Shown piece by piece: positions 35,954 through 43,665 of a stretch of 57,122 nucleotides of DNA (its first letter is position 1; every line of letters begins with the position of its first letter). Made by a program: the position numbers and the translations under genes. The stretch comes from Candidatus Odyssella sp. Lineage in GTDB: Bacteria > Pseudomonadota > Alphaproteobacteria > Paracaedibacterales > Paracaedibacteraceae. The stretch spans positions 1 to 57,122 of the forward strand of contig DYSP01000006.1 in assembly GCA_020718185.1 (NCBI GenBank). Reading direction: 5' to 3'. The notes beneath the pieces are model-generated. The model was given only the letters and a program-made list of their open reading frames with translations. It had not been told where the DNA came from and did no database searches.

Positions 35954-36433
35954 TTATTTATTCGCAGGGGAAAAGAAAAAATTCTTTAGGTAAACTTTTA
36001 TATTCGAGCTTTTAAGTTTCTGTTGAGTAATTTCATCGGTTGCATCTTGAACTATTTTAAGAATGCTTTCTGGGGGAAGGGGATTATCTGGAATCCAACG
36101 ATCACCAATCAAACCATAAAGTTTAGTGGTATATGCATCCATCAAAATTGGGTAGAGCGGTTTTAAATGCTCAATCGAATGACCGTCTTTTGTAGCGAGT
36201 TGTAATTCAAGTCGTAAATAACCATAAATTTTATCCACCTTGATTATAGAAATAATAAGCGGCGGTAAGGTTTTATAATTACTTTCATCCATAGATTCTG
36301 CCATGGCTTTACTAACATACGGCTCTGAAGAATCGTGTGCAGATTCTTCTTGATGAGATGACTCTTCAGCATGTAATGGGAATACCCATCCACAAACCAA
36401 AAACACTGTTAATAGCCGTAAATAAATTATCAT
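35954..36433 (-). CDS. Exported protein of unknown function in the nusB operon
   Basis: The 159-residue protein starts with a clear signal peptide (YLRLLTVFLVCGWVFPLHA), then an acidic/Ser/His-rich linker and a domain LPPLIISIIKVDKIYGYLRLELQLA...KPLYPILMDAYTTKLYGLI. The strand-helix pattern loosely resembles FliL-type periplasmic domains, but I would not assign it. It overlaps nusB by 4 nt (ATGA), so it is co-translated with housekeeping genes. Confidence 0.75.
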   Translation of the reverse strand: MIIYLRLLTVFLVCGWVFPLHAEESSHQEESAHDSSEPYVSKAMAESMDESNYKTLPPLIISIIKVDKIYGYLRLELQLATKDGHSIEHLKPLYPILMDAYTTKLYGLIGDRWIPDNPLPPESILKIVQDATDEITQQKLKSSNIKVYLKNFFFSPANK

Positions 36434-36885
36434 GGGATGCTCTGTTTAGATAAGTTATCAAGGGATGCATTAATAAATGCTGGTTCTGATCCCGAAAAAA
36501 ATGCTTTTGTAATATTCACATATTCATTGATAACAACTGGTTTTGGAACGTTTGTTTTTCCTATTAATTCAAAACTGGCAGCCCGTAAGATTGCCTTAAC
36601 CACAATCTCTAAACGATCCATCCGCCAGCCGTCTGCCAGTGTTTTTTCAATCATCAGATCAAGTTCTTCACGTTGTTCACAAACACCTAAAACGATTTGT
36701 TGAAAAAGCAATTCATTTACTTTTTCTGAAAAGATGTCCTCTTCTTTGAAACGATAAGCGATAAATTCGGCAATCACACTTGATGGGTTAGTAGGTTCAA
36801 TATCTAATTGATAAAGAGCTTGTACAGCGGCAAGTCGAGAAGCCGTTCGGGCTCCAAAGGCAAAAGTTTGTTTGGTAGTCATCAT
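36430..36885 (-). CDS. nusB: Transcription antitermination factor NusB
   Basis: The 151-residue helical protein has ARTASRLAAVQALYQLD near the start, DGWRMDRLEIVVKAILRAASFEL and PKPVVINEYVNITKAFF, standard NusB motifs. It binds boxA RNA with NusE for rRNA antitermination. It overlaps the acyltransferase stop (ATGATG) and the next gene, giving a compact minus-strand operon. Confidence 0.95.
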   Translation of the reverse strand: MMTTKQTFAFGARTASRLAAVQALYQLDIEPTNPSSVIAEFIAYRFKEEDIFSEKVNELLFQQIVLGVCEQREELDLMIEKTLADGWRMDRLEIVVKAILRAASFELIGKTNVPKPVVINEYVNITKAFFSGSEPAFINASLDNLSKQSIP

Positions 36886-37571
36886 TTTTCCAATGTTATT
36901 TTTTTCAATAATGTATCAGCAGAATACTGTAGTTCAGTTAATTTTTTCTCAAGTTCAAGACGATGTATTTCTAATTCTGCCTCATCACATTTAGGAATGT
37001 TAATGGGAGCGCCATAAACAAAAATACCGCGAGAAAAAGGAAGAGGAATATGTGTGTTGTCCCAAGTGTTCAATTGTTTGTAGCGAGAAATAGCGTATGT
37101 AAGGGGAATAATAGCCACGCCTGCCTTGCTTGCAAGGTGAACAAAGCCCATTTTGGCCTGCATCGCTGGCCCGCGTGGCCCATCTGGAATAATGGCAACA
37201 ACATTTTTCTTTTTAAGTTCTGTTAAAAGGTCGCGGTAACTGCTCACTGGATTGCGATTGGATGATCCGGCGATCGAATCAATATGCAGGCGTTTAAATG
37301 CTTTAATGGTAATTGTACCAATGGGGCTGGAAGAAATAAGGGCAAAGATTTTTTTAGGGCGCCAATGCCACATAAAGGGAATCATCATCATTCGATTATG
37401 CCAAAAACAAGCAATCACTGGTTTATCTTTGATATATTCACCTGTTTCTTCTTTGCCTACATATTGCCAGCGCGTGGTTTTATAGACAAATTTCAAGTAA
37501 CTACTAATGAGAAAACCAACGATACCTAAAAGCCTATCCCAGTGTCTTATTCTTTTAAGGAATCTTTTCAT
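36882..37571 (-). CDS. DUF374 lysophospholipid acyltransferase-family protein
   Basis: Contains the DUF374 pattern: VIACFWHNRMMMIPF with the acyltransferase HNRM box, SSSPIGTITIKAFKRL, AIIPDGPRGPAMQAKMGFVHLASKAGVAIIPLTYAISR. In alphaproteobacteria this gene commonly lies near lipid A and LPS genes. Start is ATG 37571 after GAGGAAG, overlapping the msbA stop by 4 nt. A role in lipid A or phospholipid acylation is inferred from the family and the adjacent msbA. Confidence 0.88.
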   Translation of the reverse strand: MKRFLKRIRHWDRLLGIVGFLISSYLKFVYKTTRWQYVGKEETGEYIKDKPVIACFWHNRMMMIPFMWHWRPKKIFALISSSPIGTITIKAFKRLHIDSIAGSSNRNPVSSYRDLLTELKKKNVVAIIPDGPRGPAMQAKMGFVHLASKAGVAIIPLTYAISRYKQLNTWDNTHIPLPFSRGIFVYGAPINIPKCDEAELEIHRLELEKKLTELQYSADTLLKKITLEK

Positions 37572-39349
37572 ACTTCTTCCTCGGATAAACGTAACTGTCG
37601 TTGCCATAATCTGTAATAATGTGTTTGTTGTTGCAAGAGTTGTTGATGCGTTCCAAATTCAATAATAGCACCATTTTCTAAAACATAAATAAGGTCAGCA
37701 TCAACAATTGTGGACAAACGATGTGCAACAACTAAGGATGTTTTATCTTGTTCTAAAATAGCAAAAGCATCTTGAATATGCTTTTCTGATTCACTATCTA
37801 AGGCCGAAGTTGCCTCATCCAATAATAGAATAGGTGCGTTTCTCAGGATAGCTCGAGCAATAGCGATACGTTGACGTTGGCCCCCCGATAGACGTGTGCC
37901 ATTTTCACCAACAAATGTTTCATAGCCATTTGCAAGGGTAATAATAAATTCATGAGCCCCTGCAGATTTAGCAGCTGTAATAATATCTTGTTCGGATGCC
38001 TGAATATCACCATACCGAATGTTATTGTAAATTGTATCGTCGAAGAGAGAAATTTCTTGGCTAACAAGTGAAATATTACGACGTAAATTTTGCAAATCAT
38101 AAGAAGTAAGCGAGTTTCCATCAATTAAAATGGTACCTTCTGTGGGGTCATAAAATCGGGGTACCAAGTTAATTAATGATGATTTCCCCGAACCACTACT
38201 GCCCACAAAGGCGATTTTTTGACCAGGATGAACCTTAATATTAATGTTTGATAATGCTTTTTTACCATTTGGATAATGAAACGATACGCCTTTAAATTCA
38301 AGATGACCTTCAAAGCGTGACATGTTGGCTGATTGAGGGGGAGACTGAATCACGGTTGGGGTATCAATAATGGTAAATACGCGCGTGGCTGCAGTGATAC
38401 CTTCTTGCAAGTTATGGTTAATATTGCTAAGGCGTTTTAGAGGTTCATAGGCTAAAAAAAGAGCTGTAATAAAGGAAACAAAATCACCCGTTGTGCGAGT
38501 GCCGTTCATCACTTGTAATCCGCCGTATACCAAGATAGACGTCACAATTAGCCCTGCCAAAATATCAATGATTGGGTTGCTAATGGCACGTGTTTGAGAG
38601 GATTTTGTGATAAGTGAAACAATAGCATCTGTTTGTGTTTGCATTCGAGTTACTTCATATGTTTCCATACAATATGCTTTTACCACCCGAATACCTTGGA
38701 AAATTTGCGATAAATAACTGGTGAGTGAGCCATGTTCGTCTTGCGTTTTGTGAACCACCCGTCTTAGCTTTTTATTTAGTTTTGATAAGACAAGAAATAC
38801 AGCGGGTACTAAAATAAGAGATGTGCACGCCAACAGTGGGTCGCGTACAAACAGTAAAGTCAGCAAGAAAAAAAGATTAAGGCTATCTTTTGCCAAAGAG
38901 ATAATCACATTACTTACAGTTCCACGCATCAAATTTATATCGTTGGTAAAGATAGAAATAAGACGCCCCGTTGCATTTTGTTGAAAAAAGGCATAGTCAG
39001 TGTTGATGAGATGTTTAAAGAGTCGATTTTGTACGTCAGAAACAATGCGTTGACCAAGATTAGTCATGGTGACAGCTTCGCCATATGCGGCGATGCCTCG
39101 ACAAATAAACACCACAAACACGGCTGAGCAAATATAGGCAAATGCTGTTTTATCTTGACTGACAAAAATATCATCAAAAATAGGTTTTAAAAAATAAGGA
39201 ATTGCTGCATTGGAAAGGGCCGCTAAGATTAAAAAGCCGACTGCCATAAAAAAATGAGATTTATAACATAAAATATGTTCACGTAACAATCGTTTAAATA
39301 AATGTCGTGTTTCAGGATGTAATAAAATATTTTTAATGCTTTTTTTCAT
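37568..39349 (-). CDS. msbA: Lipid A/phospholipid flippase MsbA-type ABC transporter (fused permease-ATPase)
   Basis: The 593-residue half-transporter has six membrane helices with the ABC_membrane segment (TGRLISIFTNDINLMRG). The ATPase has Walker A VGSSGSGKSSL near residue 385, signature LSGGQRQRIAIARA, Walker B LLLDEATSALD and the switch His in VVAHRLSTI. It probably flips lipid A or phospholipid across the inner membrane; other DUF374-linked export roles are possible. It is first of the msbA-acyltransferase-nusB-exported protein operon. Confidence 0.9.
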   Translation of the reverse strand: MKKSIKNILLHPETRHLFKRLLREHILCYKSHFFMAVGFLILAALSNAAIPYFLKPIFDDIFVSQDKTAFAYICSAVFVVFICRGIAAYGEAVTMTNLGQRIVSDVQNRLFKHLINTDYAFFQQNATGRLISIFTNDINLMRGTVSNVIISLAKDSLNLFFLLTLLFVRDPLLACTSLILVPAVFLVLSKLNKKLRRVVHKTQDEHGSLTSYLSQIFQGIRVVKAYCMETYEVTRMQTQTDAIVSLITKSSQTRAISNPIIDILAGLIVTSILVYGGLQVMNGTRTTGDFVSFITALFLAYEPLKRLSNINHNLQEGITAATRVFTIIDTPTVIQSPPQSANMSRFEGHLEFKGVSFHYPNGKKALSNINIKVHPGQKIAFVGSSGSGKSSLINLVPRFYDPTEGTILIDGNSLTSYDLQNLRRNISLVSQEISLFDDTIYNNIRYGDIQASEQDIITAAKSAGAHEFIITLANGYETFVGENGTRLSGGQRQRIAIARAILRNAPILLLDEATSALDSESEKHIQDAFAILEQDKTSLVVAHRLSTIVDADLIYVLENGAIIEFGTHQQLLQQQTHYYRLWQRQLRLSEEEV

Positions 39350-39441
39350 AAATTATTCTTTATCTTAATTTTTGACTGAATTACTAGTGAAAAGAGTGTA
39401 TGCTCAAAACAAATAAGATTCTGATAGATTGTAAAGGTTCC

Positions 39442-40356
39442 ATGGATCTAAAACAGCGTCTCTTTGAATGGATGAGTTGGTTGAAACTGACGAGGCGATT
39501 TTCTTCTCATACCATTGTTGCTTATGAGCATGATCTTCGACAATTTTTAACTTTCATGAAGAAGTATAAAGCGGAAAGCGTATCAGAACAAGCTCTGATT
39601 GAATTTAAAGTTACAGATTTTCGTAGTTGGTTAGCATTTCGTCATTCAAAAGGGTTGTCACCGCGTTCTTCGGCGCGGGCATTATCGGTTGTTCGTAATT
39701 TTTATGGATACCTAGGTCAAGAAATAGGGCAAACTTGTTTGCCACTTGCAGCTGTACAAACGCCAAGATTAAAAGTCAATTTGCCTCGTCCGCTTAGTGA
39801 AAATCAAGCAGTGGCTTTAATGGATGATATCGAAGGATTTTCAACGCAAATATGGCTGGGACTACGTGATAAAGCATTGTTTGTTTTGTTGTATGCGACG
39901 GGAATGCGCATTAGTGAAGCATTGAACTTAACAGGTAATTGCTTACCTCTGGCAGATCGTTTGACTGTTTTGGGAAAGGGGGAAAAACAGCGTATTGTGC
40001 CGATTATTCTCCAGGCTCAACAAGTAATCAATGACTATGTAAAATCTTGCCCTTTTCCTATCGAATCGGAGACACCTCTGTTTTTAGGGGTGAGAGGGGG
40101 GGCTCTTAATCCCTCGGTGGCTCAAAAAACGTTGCGTCTTTATCGTCAGATGATGGGGTTGCCTGAATATGTGACTCCTCATGCTTTACGTCATTCATGT
40201 GCTACCCATTTAATGGCTGAAACACATGATTTACGCGCAATTCAAGAATTATTGGGTCACGCATCGCTTGTGACGACCCAAGTTTATACGAATATTGACC
40301 AACAGCAATTAATGCAGGTATATATGAAAGCTCATCCGAGAGGAAAATCAGGCTAA
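39442..40356 (+). CDS. xerC: Tyrosine recombinase XerC
   Basis: The 304-residue protein has the N-terminal SAM-like DNA-binding domain and a catalytic domain with Arg in YATGMRISEAL, Lys in LGKGEKQR, His-x-x-Arg in HALRHSCATH, and LLGHASLVTTQVYTNID with the Tyr nucleophile. It resolves chromosome dimers with XerD at dif. Start at 39442 follows AAAGG; upstream ATG at 39400 would add a non-homologous leader. It stands alone and not next to phage genes, so it is chromosomal. Confidence 0.93.
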   Translation: MDLKQRLFEWMSWLKLTRRFSSHTIVAYEHDLRQFLTFMKKYKAESVSEQALIEFKVTDFRSWLAFRHSKGLSPRSSARALSVVRNFYGYLGQEIGQTCLPLAAVQTPRLKVNLPRPLSENQAVALMDDIEGFSTQIWLGLRDKALFVLLYATGMRISEALNLTGNCLPLADRLTVLGKGEKQRIVPIILQAQQVINDYVKSCPFPIESETPLFLGVRGGALNPSVAQKTLRLYRQMMGLPEYVTPHALRHSCATHLMAETHDLRAIQELLGHASLVTTQVYTNIDQQQLMQVYMKAHPRGKSG

Positions 40357-41048
40357 TCTTTTTTAGAGGCGCTTGCCCCAATTCCAAATTTAATTTTGAT
40401 GGGCTTTTTGGTAGATTTTTTTTCAAATAACGCCTTGTTTTCCACCATCTCTAGCGATTTTTTTGCGGAAATTTGGTGACTGCCTGGTGAATTTGTTTTT
40501 CTTTTCCGAATTTTAGCCCAAGCACCAAAGACGCGGTTTTTATAAGCCTCTCCTTTGTGGTAAGTACCTGAATGATACATCTTTACTGCTTTTTCTGCAG
40601 ATCCAGTGCGACGTATTAACTTGGCGAAAAGATTAGCAGCATAGCTGATGTTTTTTTTAGGATCGAGCATCGATTCAATAGAATTAAAATTGCGTCGATG
40701 GGATGGTAAGTGTAATTGCATCGGGCCAACACTAATATTACGGCAACCTTCACTTTGTTTTGTTTTGATGAATTGCACCGCTGCGTCAACAGTTTTGAAT
40801 GAATGACCATAACCGCTGGCATTCACTGTATACGGTGTTAATTTTGATTCGATTTGAGCAATTGCTTCAAGCAGTCCTGGTTCAATACCTTTTGATTTTT
40901 CTTCTGTATCAATATGTTGACGGCACACTTCTGGCGTTGCTTTTGTTGGGGCAGCAGGGCAAGTTTGCTGAGGCTTTGCTTCACAAATGGCAGTTGTGTG
41001 AAAAACACTTAATAATGCTACACTTAAAATGGTCAGGCTACTTTTCAT
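40353..41048 (-). CDS. Lytic transglycosylase (SLT domain), exported
   Basis: The 231-residue protein starts with a signal peptide (MKSSLTILSVALLSVF). The SLT domain is visible as GLLEAIAQIESKLTPYTVNASG (catalytic Glu in QIES), SVGPMQLHL and KNISYAANLFAKLIRRTG. The C-terminal tail is Lys/Ser-rich. It cleaves peptidoglycan in the periplasm. It is convergent with xerC (4-nt overlap). Some such enzymes serve secretion machines, which the context does not show. Confidence 0.88.
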   Translation of the reverse strand: MKSSLTILSVALLSVFHTTAICEAKPQQTCPAAPTKATPEVCRQHIDTEEKSKGIEPGLLEAIAQIESKLTPYTVNASGYGHSFKTVDAAVQFIKTKQSEGCRNISVGPMQLHLPSHRRNFNSIESMLDPKKNISYAANLFAKLIRRTGSAEKAVKMYHSGTYHKGEAYKNRVFGAWAKIRKRKTNSPGSHQISAKKSLEMVENKALFEKKSTKKPIKIKFGIGASASKKD

Positions 41049-41053
41049 ATAGT

Positions 41054-41608
41054 CTACTCTTCTATTGCGCGAACTTCTAAAACTTCGGGAACATAGTATT
41101 TTAACATGTTTTCTATCCCGGATTTTAACGTCGCTGATGAGCTTGGGCACCCTGAACAGGCACCCTGCATTTTGAGGTAAACGATACCATTTTCAAAGGA
41201 GTGAAATATAATATCTCCTCCATCTTGAGCCACAGCAGGGCGGACTCTGGTATCAATTAATTCTTGAATTTGCTGAACGAGTGGGTCGTCAGATTCAGTC
41301 ATTCGTGTAGGGATGGAGCCCCCTTCTACAATGGTCGGCAAATTTGCTACAAAATGTTCCATAATGTGGCCAAGAACTAAAGGCTTTAACGCATACCAAT
41401 CTGCTGATGATTCTTTTGTCACCGTAATAAAATCGTGCGCAAAAAAGACGCCTGCAATAAAAGGAACTTCCAGCAGCTTTTTAGCGAGCGGTGATGTTGT
41501 GCAATCCGAATTTTTTGTATAAGAGATAGTTCCTGTTTCTAGGACAATACGTCCAGGAAGAAATTTTAAACTATCGGGATTCGGGGTTGCTTCAGTCTGG
41601 ATAAACAC
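41054..41608 (-). CDS. nfuA: NfuA/NifU-type iron-sulfur carrier
   Basis: The 184-residue protein has an N-terminal Nfu_N domain (MFIQTEATPNPDSLKFLPG) and a C-terminal NifU domain with the cluster-binding GACSGCPSSSATLKSGIENML. It delivers iron-sulfur clusters to targets such as aconitase and lipoyl synthase. This two-domain architecture is typical of alphaproteobacteria and mitochondria. It precedes the transglycosylase gene by 5 nt. Confidence 0.94.
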   Translation of the reverse strand: MFIQTEATPNPDSLKFLPGRIVLETGTISYTKNSDCTTSPLAKKLLEVPFIAGVFFAHDFITVTKESSADWYALKPLVLGHIMEHFVANLPTIVEGGSIPTRMTESDDPLVQQIQELIDTRVRPAVAQDGGDIIFHSFENGIVYLKMQGACSGCPSSSATLKSGIENMLKYYVPEVLEVRAIEE

Positions 41609-41789
41609 GTAAATCCTATAACTCTATAATTAACTTTTTGTAAACAATTTGTATAAATATAAGCATTATAAATGGATAGTACAAGTCTTTTTTATTAAAA
41701 AACAATATTTAACAATAGGTTAACTTTGTTTTTAGTGTAAAGGAAAGAGAGTTTTAGTGCCTTTAAATCTTTATTTTATGAAAAATAAG

Positions 41790-41820
41790 GCACGAAAAAG
41801 AGGAGAAGGTACCTCTCCTT
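41790..41820 (-). terminator. Terminator of the small exported protein at 41820-42095
   Basis: AGGAGA (41801-41806) and TCTCCT (41814-41819) form a hairpin directly after the minus-strand stop. Read on the minus strand it is followed by CTTTTTCG. Confidence 0.75.
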
Positions 41821-42095
41821 CAATTACATTCTCTTAAGAAGAGGTCAGCTAATCCATCTGTCGCATTTTGATTATTTTTAAAATTTTGTCCTAAGCGTAA
41901 CTGCATATTTTCTTCGGATTGTCTGATAGGTAGAAGAATGGCTTCTTTAATATAAGTCCATTTTTCATTAATTGTATGGCTTAAACGAATATCTGCTTCT
42001 TTAACATGACTTGTTATTACTTGATCCGCAGGCTGAAATTTTGCACAAACAGTGACTGTATCTAATAAAAGTAAGCAAAAAAATAGTTTTTTCAT
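41820..42095 (-). CDS. Small exported protein of unknown function
   Basis: Start ATG 42095 has GGAG upstream. The 91-residue product has a signal peptide (MKKLFFCLLLLDTVTVCA) and a helical charged mature part (ADIRLSHTINEKWTYIKEAILLPIRQSEENMQ) with a C-terminal Cys. No family is recognised. A good start and terminator support a real gene. Confidence 0.65.
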   Translation of the reverse strand: MKKLFFCLLLLDTVTVCAKFQPADQVITSHVKEADIRLSHTINEKWTYIKEAILLPIRQSEENMQLRLGQNFKNNQNATDGLADLFLRECN

Positions 42096-42317
42096 AATAA
42101 AATCTCCATTCAGAAATATTTCAAAAAATATTTCCAATGTCTGTAATTTTGTAATTGGGTAATGACTGTTGTTAGTTTCCATCAATTTTTGTTAATGGAA
42201 CCAAGGGAAAAATGCGTACATTAACAACGTCTATGAATAATAGATTACTCTTATTATTCATAAAATTTTACGTTAAAAATGCACTTAAAATAACTTAATA
42301 AGGTAAAGAATGGAAAT

Positions 42318-43019
42318 TTAGAGTTGTCGAAATAGCAAACTGCCATTTTCTTTAAGCCATACTTTTGGTTGTTTATAGAGGGGGAAAAGGGTGCCGACAA
42401 TTTGCCAAAAGGCTGGACTATGATTCATTTGTATCAAATGAGCAACTTCATGCGCGCAAACATATTTAAGAACTTCGGGCGGTGCCATAATCAGACGCCA
42501 AGAAAAAGATAAAACACCATCTTGTCGGCAGCTACCCCAACGCCCTTTATAATCTTTGATTTGAATTTCTTTGAATGAAATTTTTAGTTTTTGAGCAAAT
42601 TCAATGCAATGTTGCTGGATTAATGTTAAGGCTTCTCGTTTAAATGCAGGTTTTAATCGCATTTTAATGAGGTCTGTAGAAGTGTTGTGCAAAATAGATT
42701 GTTGCAAATGATCGAAGCAAATCGTCAATCGCTTTTCAGGATTGAGTTGGGCGATAAGCTGATACGATTTACCTTTAAAGAGAACCTTATCTGTGTCGAT
42801 GGGAGGGGAGAAAAAAGCAAGTTGTTTAATGATCCACGCATGATGTCGATATAAAAAAGATTCAATGTGTTTGATAGCTAAAGATTTAGGTGCTGTCACA
42901 ATAGGATTTTGTGTTCGTGGATCAATACGTAAACGAACGGATTTAGCAAGAGCGTGACGCTGTAGGATAACAGCGATTTCATCAATCTTGACAATATTAG
43001 GGGAACTTGACAATGGCAT
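42318..43019 (-). CDS. YgjP-like (DUF45) zinc metallopeptidase
   Basis: The 233-residue protein has the family signature KGRWGSCRQDGVLSFSWRL followed by LKYVCAHEVAHLIQMNHSPAFW, where HEVAH is the zinc-binding HExxH and the later His in MNHSPAFW completes the site. The family is widely distributed and its cellular substrate is not settled. The gene is monocistronic, and the tRNA-Ser gene starts 98 nt beyond its 5' end on the opposite strand. Confidence 0.9.
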   Translation of the reverse strand: MPLSSSPNIVKIDEIAVILQRHALAKSVRLRIDPRTQNPIVTAPKSLAIKHIESFLYRHHAWIIKQLAFFSPPIDTDKVLFKGKSYQLIAQLNPEKRLTICFDHLQQSILHNTSTDLIKMRLKPAFKREALTLIQQHCIEFAQKLKISFKEIQIKDYKGRWGSCRQDGVLSFSWRLIMAPPEVLKYVCAHEVAHLIQMNHSPAFWQIVGTLFPLYKQPKVWLKENGSLLFRQL

Positions 43020-43075
43020 CCTGCATGCTCATTAATAGTGATATCAATTTTTATTCATACTACGAAATAAAACTA

Positions 43076-43104
43076 TTGTGAATTTTTATTTGTTTCGTTA
43101 TCTT
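43076..43104 (+). promoter_or_regulatory. Candidate promoter for tRNA-Ser
   Basis: TTGTGA (43076-43081), 17-nt spacer, TATCTT (43099-43104), each four of six to consensus. The tRNA begins 13 nt after the -10 box. Confidence 0.5.
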
Positions 43105-43117
43105 TGTCCTACATTTA

Positions 43118-43205
43118 GGAGAGGTGGCCGAGTGGTCGAAGGCGCACGATTGGAAATCGTGTATACGGCAACGTATCGAGGGTTCGAATCCCTCTCTCTC
43201 CGCCA
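43118..43205 (+). tRNA. tRNA-Ser(GGA)
   Basis: An 88-nt class II tRNA: acceptor GGAGAGG pairs with TCTCTCC (one G-U), discriminator G and encoded CCA. The anticodon loop carries GGA between CGATT and AATCG. The long variable arm (GTATACGGCAACGTATC) is typical of serine tRNAs, and the T-arm is GGGTTCGAATCCC. Confidence 0.97.
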
Positions 43206-43221
43206 AAAGAATAAATTTTAG

Positions 43222-43557
43222 ATGACATTACTTGCTTTTATGGGTGCAGCGATTGCGGAAATTGCGGGATGCTTTTCCTTTTGGGCTTGGCTTAAATTAA
43301 ATAAATCTATCATCTGGATAATTCCAGGAATACTTTCTCTAATGCTTTTTGCCTTTTTATTAACGTTTGTTGAATCGGATTTTGCTGGTAGAGCGTACGC
43401 CACATATGGAACCATTTACATTATTGCGTCGATTCTATGGATGTGGGGTATTGAAGGAAATAGTCCTGATCTCTTTGATGTTATCGGTAGTTTGATTTGC
43501 ATTATTGGGGCAGCAATTATTTTTCTTGCACCGCGCTCTTCCCTATACTCATCCTAA
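43222..43557 (+). CDS. ynfA: YnfA-type (UPF0060) small membrane protein
   Basis: The 111-residue protein has four membrane helices and the family landmarks EIAGCFSFWAWLKLN, GRAYATYGTIYIIASILWMW and DVIGSLICIIGAAIIFLA. UPF0060 members are small multidrug-resistance-like inner membrane proteins. It follows the tRNA by 16 nt; no strong ribosome-binding site is visible before the ATG. Confidence 0.9.
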   Translation: MTLLAFMGAAIAEIAGCFSFWAWLKLNKSIIWIIPGILSLMLFAFLLTFVESDFAGRAYATYGTIYIIASILWMWGIEGNSPDLFDVIGSLICIIGAAIIFLAPRSSLYSS

Positions 43558-43665
43558 TCCAGAACGTTGATTCATGATGAATGCATAAACTGAAGGCTTT
43601 ATAGTTTTGAAGAAATCTGCCATAATGCAGTATCTTGAACAGTCTTGAAATATAAAAAAATAACT

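Noticed and set aside
36437-37529. Plus-strand frames within nusB and the acyltransferase
   Set aside because: They are antisense shadows of well-identified minus-strand genes.
39442-40356. XerC as a phage or island integrase
   Set aside because: Motifs, length and chromosomal neighbours fit the housekeeping dimer-resolution recombinase, and no phage genes or attachment repeats adjoin it.
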